8,159 bases of DNA. Source: Singulisphaera sp. GP187 (GTDB taxonomy: Bacteria > Planctomycetota > Phycisphaerae > Phycisphaerales > SM1A02). Below, piece after piece: positions 1-6,527 of the stretch. The notes under the pieces are model-generated. The model had not been told where the DNA came from. It worked only from the letters and a program-made list of their open reading frames with translations, and did not search any database. The stretch spans positions 1 to 8,159 of the forward strand of contig CAMDEL010000062.1 of NCBI GenBank assembly GCA_945896765.1, in the 5' to 3' direction. Made by a program: the position numbers and the translations under genes. Position 1 is the first letter of the stretch, and every line of letters begins with the position of its first letter.

Positions 1-596
1 CGATCATGAGCAGATCCAGTCGGTTTCAGAATGCCAACAACCTCGTATGGATGGTCCGCATGTTGATGACCGCCTTCTCTGCTCCCACCAGTTCCGTGAG
101 AAAAGACAATTTTCTGACCGACGCTCAATCCATGTTCACTCGCAGCTTGCGATCCAGCGACGACCTGAAAATCTTCAGCAAATGCTTTTCCAGATGCATA
201 TTGGAATGGTTGACCACTGACAGGTTCGAAGTTGCTTAAGAACTCTGGTGTTGTCGCCATCACCGGACTTCCGCGAAAAGAATCGCCAAGTTGAGTTGGT
301 ATAGCCCACTGCCACGGAAAACTATTCTTGATCTCTTCACATTTCGCCCATGCAATTGGATTCGCAGGAGCGTTGGCATAAAAAAGTCCGTTGAGAACTC
401 CGACGAGGGGGCTTGCGTCCGCGCTCACGAGAAGATGAATGTTTCCAGTTCCGCGCCGAAATGCTTGCGATGCTGCTTCACGAAGCGACATGAGCACCAA
501 GAGCAACGCTACTGCAATGGCAACCATGGCGACGGTGACAGAACTTGCCAAGAGTCGTACACGAAGGCTGCGCAGCACGATGATCATGTCATTCAT
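1..596 (-). CDS. FtsX/MacB-type ABC transporter permease, N-terminal part (runs off the left edge)
   Basis: This is the membrane subunit that would pair with the ATPase just upstream. Only the first 198 codons are in the window and no stop is met before position 1. It starts at an ATG whose first bases form an ATGA overlap with the ATPase stop (593-596), so translation is probably coupled. Residues 1-13 are short and basic and residues about 14-38 form one hydrophobic membrane segment. The rest looks like the extracytoplasmic MacB_PCD-like domain that follows the first helix in this family, ending in VVGILKPTG (residues 187-194). I recall that motif (VGILAPTGTP-like) from MacB/LolC-type permeases. 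A histidine-rich stretch (H167, H177, H179, H182) lies just before it. The C-terminal helices and FtsX domain lie outside the window. The family moves lipoproteins, peptides or antibiotics from the inner membrane; the substrate here cannot be read from the sequence. Confidence 0.85.
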   Translation of the reverse strand, partial: MNDMIIVLRSLRVRLLASSVTVAMVAIAVALLLVLMSLREAASQAFRRGTGNIHLLVSADASPLVGVLNGLFYANAPANPIAWAKCEEIKNSFPWQWAIPTQLGDSFRGSPVMATTPEFLSNFEPVSGQPFQYASGKAFAEDFQVVAGSQAASEHGLSVGQKIVFSHGTGGSREGGHQHADHPYEVVGILKPTGSAHD

Positions 597-1291
597 CGGA
601 CTGCCTCCGTTGGCGCAAACTGCGAGACTTCGACAATTCTTGTGAATGCCTCGCGCAGAGAAGGATCGTGGCTTGTCACGATCAGCGCAGCTCCCGCAGT
701 TCGCGCAGCTTCTTTGATCAGATCTATTGCTGCGCGAGCGTTTGCAGGATCGAGGCTTGCAGTTGGTTCGTCCGCAAGAACAACGCATGGTTCGCCTGCA
801 ACGGCACGCGCGACGGCCACACGTTGCTGTTGACCAACAGAAAGCATTTCGATTGGAGAATGTGGATCTGCGATTGCAAGTTTGCTCAGTGCAGATTCTG
901 CGCGCGAACGCTGCTGAGAAGTCGAGTATCCCGCCAACATCAGCGCCATCATTACATTTTCAAGAGCTGTAAAACCTTGCAGTAAGTTGAAGGTCTGAAA
1001 GATCATGCCGATATTCTTGCCACGAAACGTATCCCGCTGTGCGCCGTGAAGGCCCAGAATGTTCGTCCCGCGGATTCGGATCTCTCCGGCGGAAGCATCG
1101 TCGATTCCTGCAATCAAGTGAAGCAATGTCGACTTCCCAGATCCAGACGAACCTGCGAGCAGGACATGTTCTCCAGATGCAACATGAAAGTATGGAATCG
1201 AAAGTTGGAAGCCTCTGCGATACGCAAAGTGCAACCCTGAAATTTCAATTCCAGAAGTCGTGGCAGAATGTTCGGAAGATGGGCTGTTCAT
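593..1291 (-). CDS. ABC transporter ATP-binding protein, LolD/MacB family
   Basis: Cytoplasmic ATPase of a MacB/LolCDE-type transporter, 232 residues, which is full length for a stand-alone LolD-like subunit. All ABC motifs are present in order: Walker A GSSGSGKST (47-55), Q-loop glutamine at 99, signature LSVGQQQRVA (150-159), Walker B VVLADE (170-175), D-loop SLD (179-181) and switch histidine H208 in VTSHD. The signature reads LSVGQ rather than LSGGQ, a substitution I recall in LolD-like groups, so it need not mean loss of activity. The gene follows recG on the same strand after 22 bp and its stop overlaps the permease start. The pair therefore forms one transporter and may be co-transcribed with recG. 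No strong ribosome binding site is seen before the ATG. The family is certain; lolD, macB or another member cannot be decided, so no symbol is given. Confidence 0.95.
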   Translation of the reverse strand: MNSPSSEHSATTSGIEISGLHFAYRRGFQLSIPYFHVASGEHVLLAGSSGSGKSTLLHLIAGIDDASAGEIRIRGTNILGLHGAQRDTFRGKNIGMIFQTFNLLQGFTALENVMMALMLAGYSTSQQRSRAESALSKLAIADPHSPIEMLSVGQQQRVAVARAVAGEPCVVLADEPTASLDPANARAAIDLIKEAARTAGAALIVTSHDPSLREAFTRIVEVSQFAPTEAVR

Positions 1292-1308
1292 TTTTTAAGC
1301 CTAGTTCA

Positions 1309-1322
1309 ATTGGTCAACCAAT
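1309..1322. repeat. Short dyad at the recG stop codon
   Basis: A perfect 6-bp inverted repeat, ATTGGT-CA-ACCAAT, spans the recG stop codon and opens the 22-bp gap before the ABC ATPase gene. Two bases separate the arms, too few for a good RNA hairpin, and no T-run follows on the minus strand. It could be a small operator or chance. Function is unknown. Confidence 0.25.
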
Positions 1323-3437
1323 GTCGCTCAAACCCAAGGCTGCGCCATAGAGTCCAAGAACTCGGCGGCGAAGTGCAAGGTCGCACGATTCGGTCAAGTC
1401 GCCACTCGTGCCGATCCAAGCTTGCGCATCGCTTTTTGCATCCGTGAGCAGTGAAAAGTCTCGCGTCAAATCTGCAACTTGAAGCGGGGGAAGTCCAGAT
1501 TGACGTGCGCCAAAGAATTCGCCTGGGCCGCGCAACTTCAAGTCAAGTTCTGCAATTTCAAAGCCGTCGGTGCTCTTTGCGATTGCATCAAATCTACCTT
1601 GCGCGATGTCGCTGGGAGGGTCGCCGATCAGCACGCAATATCCGGGCTTGCCGCCGCGGCCGACTCGACCTCGTAACTGATGGAGTTGCGCAAGTCCAAA
1701 TCGTTCTGCATGTTCGATGACCATGACAGTTGCATTTGGAATATCTACACCAACTTCAATGATGATCGTCGCGACCAGCACGTCGATTTTTCCTGCGCGA
1801 AAGTCATCCATCACTTGATCGCACTCCGCACTCTTCATCTGTCCGTGCAGTTGGCCAATTCGACAACCGTGCAATGGTCCTTCTGCCAGACTCTTCGCAT
1901 GGGAAGCAACATCTTTCAGTCCCATTTCGCTCTCTTGAATTGCAGGAACGACAACGAATGCTTGCTCGCCACGTTCGATACGTGTCTTGAGCCATGCGTA
2001 CACCTCGAGAGCACGAAGAGTGGGCATGACACGAGTGGTCGGCGCAGTGCGCCCTGGCAAGAGTCCGCGCAGAGAACTGACTTCAAGGTCGCCGAAGAAG
2101 GAAAGCGCGAGCGTTCGTGGAATAGGAGTCGCAGTCATGACAAGCGTGTGTGGAACTTGTTGTGGAGTTGCTCCCTTTGCCCGCAGCGCGGCGCGTTGTT
2201 CGACTCCAAAACGATGTTGTTCGTCGATGATCGCGATTGCCAAACTCTTGAAGCGAATATCTTCGCTAAGAAGCGCGTGCGTGCCGACGGCCATATCGAA
2301 ATCTCCAGATGCAAGTCCATTGACCACAATCGCGCGATCGGCGGTGCGCAAACTGCCAGTCATTCCAGCAATTCGAACTCGACTTCCTTTGAGCATCTCT
2401 TCCACAGTCCGCAGGTGCTGTTCTGCAAGAATTTCCGTTGGTGCAAGCAGAACTGCTTGATGCCCGTGCGCAATTGCATTCAACATTGCATGAACTGCGA
2501 CGGCTGTTTTTCCTGATCCAACATCGCCTTGAAGTAGACGATTCATTGGAATCGTCTTGGCAAGGTCATCAGAAATTTCTTTGCATACTTGACGCTGTGC
2601 ATCAGTCAGTACAAACGGAATTCGCGCAAGAATTTTCTCCTCGATGGTGTTTGTCAGCACAAGCGCTGGTGCGCTCATCGAATACCGCACTTGCCATCGT
2701 CGCATCGCCATAGCAAGTTGCAGACAGAGAAGTTCGTCATAAGCCAAGCGTGTTCTGCCGCGTTCCGCTTCAAATGCATCTTTGGGGGCATGGACCATTC
2801 GATATGCATCGCGCAGAGAAACAAGACCGCGCCGAGTAATAATCTCGGGTCGAATCAGATCGACAATCGAATTCAGCGCTGGTTGCAAGACTGAACCGAG
2901 AACTTTTTCGATCCTTGCCGTCGCCAATTCTTCGGTCGCCGAATAGATCGGTCGCAATCGCCCAGCACGAACTGGCACTTGATCTTCTTCGTTCACTGGT
3001 TCCCAGAGTGGATTGACCATCTCGAGATATCCGCCGCGTACTTTCGCCCGACCTTTCGCAATGCCCAACTGCCCAGGATGAATTCGCTTCATCAGCCACG
3101 GTGCGTTGAACCAAACAAGTCGAATCGTGCCGCTCTCGTCGGCGAGAATCGCTTCGATTCTTGGTCGGCGAGATGGAACATGACGCACTTTTTGGATTTC
3201 GCCTCGAACGGTGCGTGTGACCGATGCTTCTGCAAGTTCTGTCGCCTCTTTCGCATCTGTGACTGCAGCCTCCGCAACTTCGGTTTCATATCGAATTGGA
3301 AGATGATTGAGCAAATCTCCAATAGTCCGCAATCCTAAATATGCGAAACGTGCGCCGATCTGCGGTCCGACTCCAGCGAGTTGGATGATGGGTGCATCGA
3401 GAGCAATCTTTGTGGTTGGGTCTACGTCTTGACTCAC
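1314..3437 (-). CDS. recG: ATP-dependent DNA helicase RecG
   Basis: RecG is a double-stranded DNA translocase that regresses stalled forks and migrates branched recombination intermediates. This protein has 707 residues; the E. coli protein has 693. The N-terminus contains the helix-hairpin-like GVG (22-24) and DLLNHLPIRYE (41-51). An OB-fold wedge region follows at about 75-160. The helicase core has Walker A GDVGSGKT (304-311), DEQH (405-408) with the family sequence RFGVEQR, TATPIPRTLALS (435-446), IEVGVDIPNA (560-569) and QLRGRVGRG (587-595). The C-terminal RecG segment LKLRGPGEFFGARQSG (634-649) follows. The start is a GTG at 3437. It is fixed because the codon two upstream is an in-frame TGA (TGA-AGG-GTG) and no other good start lies nearby. 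The gene diverges from xseA with 18 bp between them and is followed by an ABC transporter pair on the same strand. Confidence 0.98.
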   Translation of the reverse strand: MSQDVDPTTKIALDAPIIQLAGVGPQIGARFAYLGLRTIGDLLNHLPIRYETEVAEAAVTDAKEATELAEASVTRTVRGEIQKVRHVPSRRPRIEAILADESGTIRLVWFNAPWLMKRIHPGQLGIAKGRAKVRGGYLEMVNPLWEPVNEEDQVPVRAGRLRPIYSATEELATARIEKVLGSVLQPALNSIVDLIRPEIITRRGLVSLRDAYRMVHAPKDAFEAERGRTRLAYDELLCLQLAMAMRRWQVRYSMSAPALVLTNTIEEKILARIPFVLTDAQRQVCKEISDDLAKTIPMNRLLQGDVGSGKTAVAVHAMLNAIAHGHQAVLLAPTEILAEQHLRTVEEMLKGSRVRIAGMTGSLRTADRAIVVNGLASGDFDMAVGTHALLSEDIRFKSLAIAIIDEQHRFGVEQRAALRAKGATPQQVPHTLVMTATPIPRTLALSFFGDLEVSSLRGLLPGRTAPTTRVMPTLRALEVYAWLKTRIERGEQAFVVVPAIQESEMGLKDVASHAKSLAEGPLHGCRIGQLHGQMKSAECDQVMDDFRAGKIDVLVATIIIEVGVDIPNATVMVIEHAERFGLAQLHQLRGRVGRGGKPGYCVLIGDPPSDIAQGRFDAIAKSTDGFEIAELDLKLRGPGEFFGARQSGLPPLQVADLTRDFSLLTDAKSDAQAWIGTSGDLTESCDLALRRRVLGLYGAALGLSDIG

Positions 3438-3455
3438 CCTTCATACGATAGACGC

Positions 3456-4943
3456 ATGGCTCGCAAACCCTTTGATCCTTCACTCGCTGCTGGCGGATTG
3501 TTCGACAAGCCCGCATCGCCCTTGCCCACGAAAGAAGAGTCGAATGCTTCGGCAGCTCTGGGAGTTTCGGCCCTCTCGCTGCTCATTCGAAATGCGCTTG
3601 AAGGTGGCGTTGGGACGGTTCGTGTTGTTGGAGAGATGTCCAACTTTCGCGCGGTACAAGGTCACTGGTATTTTTCTCTCAAGGACGCAGATGCACGAAT
3701 CGATTGCATGATGTTTCGTTCGGCAGCGGATCGAAGTGCTTGCAAACCAACAGATGGAATCGAAGTGATTATCACTGGGCAGGTGACTCACTATCCCCCT
3801 CAAGGTCGCACGCAAATCCAGTGTGCGAAAGTTGAATTGGCTGGAGCAGGGGATCTCGATGCGCAGTTTCGGCAACTCTGCTTAGAACTTCGTGGGCTTG
3901 GATATTTTGACGACTCCGCAAAAGTCAAGATTCCAGCGATGCCAATGTGCATCGCACTCTTGACTAGTGCTGGCAGTGCAGCGGAGGCGGATTGTCTCGA
4001 TGCTGCTCGTCAGACTTTTCCATCAACCAAGATTATTGCTGTCGACATTCGAGTGCAAGGGACGAACGCTGCGCAAGGAATTGCTCGTGCAATCACCGCT
4101 GTCGACGCCTCTGCGAAAAGGCTTGGAATTGAAGTCATTTTGCTCGTTCGAGGAGGTGGAAGTCGCGAAGATCTTTGGGCGTTCAACGAGCGCGTTGTCG
4201 CCGATGCGATTCGTCGCTGCGTCACTCCAATTGTGACTGGAATCGGGCACGAAATCGATACTACGATTGCAGATCTCGTCGCTGATTTTCGCGCGGCAAC
4301 TCCATCGCGGGCAGTCACTGAAGTTCTTCCCAAGCGCGAAATTCTCCACGAACAACTTGCTGCGCTGACTCGTCGACTGTCGCGTGCCATGACCACGCAT
4401 TTCGAGCGCGCTCGTGGTCGTGTCGAACTTGCAGCACGTTCGCGTGGTCTGGTTGATCCTCTCACTGGCTTGTCAATTCATCACAATCGTTTGATGCGCA
4501 GCGCGACGGGACTTGTTCACGCCATGCGACAGAGAGCAAATCGCCGAGAGCAACTTCTCGCGGGTTCGATCGCGCGGCTTGCGCAAATTCATCCCACGAG
4601 TCGATTGCGCACGGCGGATGCGAGGATTACAGCAGCAACTGCAAGTTTGCGGCGGAGTGGTCGGACACTTGTTGACGCAGCGGATCGTCGCATTGAATCG
4701 GTGTCGCGCACGCTCGAAGCCATCGGCCCAATGGCGGTTTTACAACGGGGATATTCGCTGACCTTGAACTCCAGTGGAACGCCAGTTCGTAGCGCGGATT
4801 CGCTGCGCGTTGGCGAGAACATTGAAACAGTTTTGGCAGATGGGCAAATTCGAAGCGTGGTTGATCGCATTGTGCCTTCAAAGTCCACGAGTGCAATACC
4901 CACAAAGCCTTCTGATGGCGGATCACTAGACTCCACAGTATGA
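3456..4943 (+). CDS. xseA: Exodeoxyribonuclease VII large subunit
   Basis: Catalytic subunit of exonuclease VII, which degrades single-stranded DNA from both ends to short oligonucleotides in the cytoplasm and acts in mismatch and damage repair. It has 495 residues from the ATG at 3456; E. coli XseA has about 456. A tail of about 35 residues precedes the OB-fold DNA-binding domain, which carries GHWYFSLKD (69-77) and IDCMMFR (82-88). The nuclease domain has RGLGYFDD (146-153), LLTS (168-171), VRGGGSREDLWAFN (231-244) and GIGHEIDTTIADLVADFRA (262-280). By recalled alignment to E. coli, D179, R232, H265 and D268 match the catalytic Asp, Arg, His and Asp. The usual GAALRD around the first Asp here reads SAAEAD. 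A helical coiled-coil region follows, then VLQRGYSL (428-435). A TTG 25 codons upstream is in frame but would overlap recG. The stop overlaps xseB by ATGA. No Shine-Dalgarno is visible. Confidence 0.97.
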   Translation: MARKPFDPSLAAGGLFDKPASPLPTKEESNASAALGVSALSLLIRNALEGGVGTVRVVGEMSNFRAVQGHWYFSLKDADARIDCMMFRSAADRSACKPTDGIEVIITGQVTHYPPQGRTQIQCAKVELAGAGDLDAQFRQLCLELRGLGYFDDSAKVKIPAMPMCIALLTSAGSAAEADCLDAARQTFPSTKIIAVDIRVQGTNAAQGIARAITAVDASAKRLGIEVILLVRGGGSREDLWAFNERVVADAIRRCVTPIVTGIGHEIDTTIADLVADFRAATPSRAVTEVLPKREILHEQLAALTRRLSRAMTTHFERARGRVELAARSRGLVDPLTGLSIHHNRLMRSATGLVHAMRQRANRREQLLAGSIARLAQIHPTSRLRTADARITAATASLRRSGRTLVDAADRRIESVSRTLEAIGPMAVLQRGYSLTLNSSGTPVRSADSLRVGENIETVLADGQIRSVVDRIVPSKSTSAIPTKPSDGGSLDSTV

Positions 4944-5218
4944 GCGAAGCGAAAACCAATCGTGCAGCAAGCAAGACTTCGGCAGTTGTTGACGAGGATC
5001 TCTCGAGCGTCACATACGAAGCGGCGCTGACGGAATTGGAATCGATCATCGCTCGCATCGAATCTGGTGATGTTGCGCTCGAGGAAAGTTTGCGCCAATA
5101 TCGCAGAGGCGCAGCGCTTGTTCGACGATGTCGTGAAGTACTCGATGGAGCGCGTGCTGAAATTGAACGCATCGCTGCGGCGGATCTGATTTCTAAAGCC
5201 GACTCGACAGGCGCTTGA
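4940..5218 (+). CDS. xseB: Exodeoxyribonuclease VII small subunit
   Basis: Small helical subunit that binds the coiled-coil part of XseA and is needed for an active exonuclease VII complex. It has 92 residues, close to the roughly 80 of E. coli XseB. The extra length is a polar N-terminal tail (residues 1-23) and a short C-terminal tail. The family core covers residues 25-78: TYEAALTELESIIARIESG, then LEESLRQYRRGAALVRRC, ending in the LDGARAEIERI helix. Its ATG sits in the ATGA that also holds the xseA stop, so the two subunits are very likely translated together, as fits a fixed-ratio complex. The prepilin peptidase gene starts 19 bp downstream. Confidence 0.96.
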   Translation: MSEAKTNRAASKTSAVVDEDLSSVTYEAALTELESIIARIESGDVALEESLRQYRRGAALVRRCREVLDGARAEIERIAAADLISKADSTGA

Positions 5219-5237
5219 TGCGCAGCAAACGATCACG

Positions 5238-6470
5238 ATGAACGACACGCTCTTGATTTGGATCCCACATCTTTTGGGTTTAGGTTTTATCTTTGCATTT
5301 GGCGCATGTGTCGGAAGTTTTATCAATGTTGTTTCACTGCGAATTCCTGAAGGAATGAGCGTCATTTCGCCGCCGAGCCGCTGTTCAATTTGCGGACGCA
5401 GATTGACTTGGTACGAAAATCTTCCGGTGATAGGTTGGTTGATTGCTCTGGGAAGATGTTGGTCATGCAAGGCGCATATCTCGTTTCGATATCCAGCGGT
5501 CGAGATCATCACTGGAGGACTCTTCGCCGCGTATTACGCTGCAGTCTTTGTCGCCGATCCATACGGATGGCTCGGGCGATTCGGCGGGTCGTGGTTCCAG
5601 AGTCAAGGATTTATTGCGACCATTCCCGCATTCGCAGCGATCATTGCACTTCTTGCTGCGCTGTTCGCTGCGACGTTGACTGACCTGCGAACATTTTCCA
5701 TTCCATTGTCAATCACTCTGACTCCAACAATCATTGGACTTGTGGCGTGGACTGCGCAGGGGATGATCACGTCCCCAACTCGTCCGCAACCATGGCCCAT
5801 TCCTTTGGCGGAAAGTTGGCCCATTTGCGCTGCGGTCATCGGAGGTGGTTGCGGTACGGCGATCTCGCTTTTGCTGCTTGCGAAGGGAATTTTTCTTCGA
5901 TCATTCAGCGACTATCACGAGTATGTCAAGGAAGGTGAAGTGCTGGCGGATTATCCCCACGCTCGCCGGGAAATGAGGCGCGAATTGGCGTTCTTGTTGC
6001 CGATTGTTGCGCTCGCTATGGCGGGCTTCTTCGTTGGCAGAGGGATGGAAGGTTTTCCCCCAAAAGTTCTACAAAGCCTTGGAGGAACAGGGCTTGGATA
6101 CTTCGCAGGGGCTGGCATTATGTGGTTTGTCCGCATCCTTGCATCGTTGATCAAGGGAGTGGAAGCCATGGGTATGGGTGACGTGCATTTGATGGGTGCT
6201 GCAGGCGCGACACTCGGGTGGATTGATCCAGTCATCGCATTTTTTCTCGCCCCGTTTTCTGGACTTGCATGGGTTGCAATCAGTGGAGTGTGGGGATCGG
6301 TTCGCAAAGGTTCTTCTCGGCGCGAGATTCCATACGGTCCTCATCTCGCACTCGCGATTGTCGCTGTCGTACTGCTTCGACCCGTGATCATCGACGCGGG
6401 CAGATTGCTCTTCCCGGGCTTGATTTCTGCAAATACCTCTTTACATGAGAGACCGAATAGGTTCAAATAG
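5238..6470 (+). CDS. Type IV prepilin peptidase / N-methyltransferase (A24 family), enlarged form
   Basis: Inner-membrane aspartic protease that cuts the leader from type IV prepilins or type II secretion pseudopilins and, in bifunctional members, methylates the new N-terminus. The N-terminal domain is complete: GACVGSFINVVSLRIPEG (22-39), and a zinc-type cysteine set C49, C52, C74 and C77 around LTWYENLPVIGW (56-67). The two catalytic aspartates are D149 in TDLRTFSIP and D315 in GMGDVHLMG. PYGPHLALA (366-374) is the usual late motif. Roughly eight or nine membrane segments are visible. At 410 residues it exceeds the usual 250-290. The extra material lies between the aspartates (about 175-300) and holds a charged, probably cytoplasmic loop near 219-250 (YHEYVKEGE, PHARREMRREL) between membrane helices. 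The start has no Shine-Dalgarno; the 19-bp gap after xseB suggests the same transcript. pilD or gspO cannot be chosen because no pilus genes are in view. Confidence 0.94.
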   Translation: MNDTLLIWIPHLLGLGFIFAFGACVGSFINVVSLRIPEGMSVISPPSRCSICGRRLTWYENLPVIGWLIALGRCWSCKAHISFRYPAVEIITGGLFAAYYAAVFVADPYGWLGRFGGSWFQSQGFIATIPAFAAIIALLAALFAATLTDLRTFSIPLSITLTPTIIGLVAWTAQGMITSPTRPQPWPIPLAESWPICAAVIGGGCGTAISLLLLAKGIFLRSFSDYHEYVKEGEVLADYPHARREMRRELAFLLPIVALAMAGFFVGRGMEGFPPKVLQSLGGTGLGYFAGAGIMWFVRILASLIKGVEAMGMGDVHLMGAAGATLGWIDPVIAFFLAPFSGLAWVAISGVWGSVRKGSSRREIPYGPHLALAIVAVVLLRPVIIDAGRLLFPGLISANTSLHERPNRFK

Positions 6471-6477
6471 TCGCACG

Positions 6478-6496
6478 CTTTCGGAATGTCCGAAAG
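6478..6496. other. Perfect 8-bp hairpin between the prepilin peptidase and lipoprotein genes
   Basis: CTTTCGGA-atg-TCCGAAAG forms a perfect 8-bp stem with a 3-base loop. It begins 7 bases after the prepilin peptidase stop and ends 31 bases before the lipoprotein ATG. The plus strand continues TAAAAATC and no T-run follows on either strand, so it is not a standard intrinsic terminator. It could be a 3'-end stabiliser or processing site, a leader structure for the lipoprotein mRNA, or an operator dyad. Confidence 0.5.
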
Positions 6497-6510
6497 TAAA
6501 AATCACGTTT

Positions 6511-6520
6511 GGAGAAAGGA
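6511..6520 (+). promoter_or_regulatory. Ribosome binding site of the OmpA-like lipoprotein gene
   Basis: The purine-rich GGAGAAAGGA holds GGAG and, better placed, AGGA with seven bases (CTCTCGA) before the ATG at 6528. It decides the start in favour of 6528 over the in-frame ATG at 6486. It is the only convincing Shine-Dalgarno sequence I see in the window. Confidence 0.75.
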
Positions 6521-6527
6521 CTCTCGA

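Noticed and set aside
291..833. Open frame of 180 codons on the plus strand
   Set aside because: It runs antisense to the ABC permease and ATPase, including the ATPase signature and Walker B codons, and has no protein-like features of its own.
835..849. ABC signature LSVGQ as a sign of a degenerate ATPase
   Set aside because: All other nucleotide-binding motifs are intact and this substitution occurs in related ATPases, so inactivity is not supported.
1289..1314. Possible promoter for the ABC pair (TTGACC on the minus strand at the recG end)
   Set aside because: At the right spacing there is no acceptable -10 hexamer, so it cannot be supported by eye.
1680..2516. Open frame of 278 codons antisense to recG
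   Set aside because: It lies wholly opposite conserved RecG helicase motifs, and its composition (many Ser, Cys, His, Arg) is typical of a shadow frame.
3381..3455. TTG start extending xseA upstream by 25 codons
   Set aside because: It would overlap the recG coding start by 57 bp, uses a rare start codon, and the added residues resemble nothing in XseA.
4589..5512. Open frame of 307 codons on the minus strand
   Set aside because: It spans the junctions of xseA, xseB and the prepilin peptidase gene, all confidently identified on the other strand, and shows no recognisable domain.
6486..6527. Upstream ATG for the lipoprotein, adding 14 residues
   Set aside because: It lies in the hairpin loop, lacks a ribosome binding site, and would put charged residues before a complete lipoprotein signal. 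The start at 6528 has a well-spaced Shine-Dalgarno.
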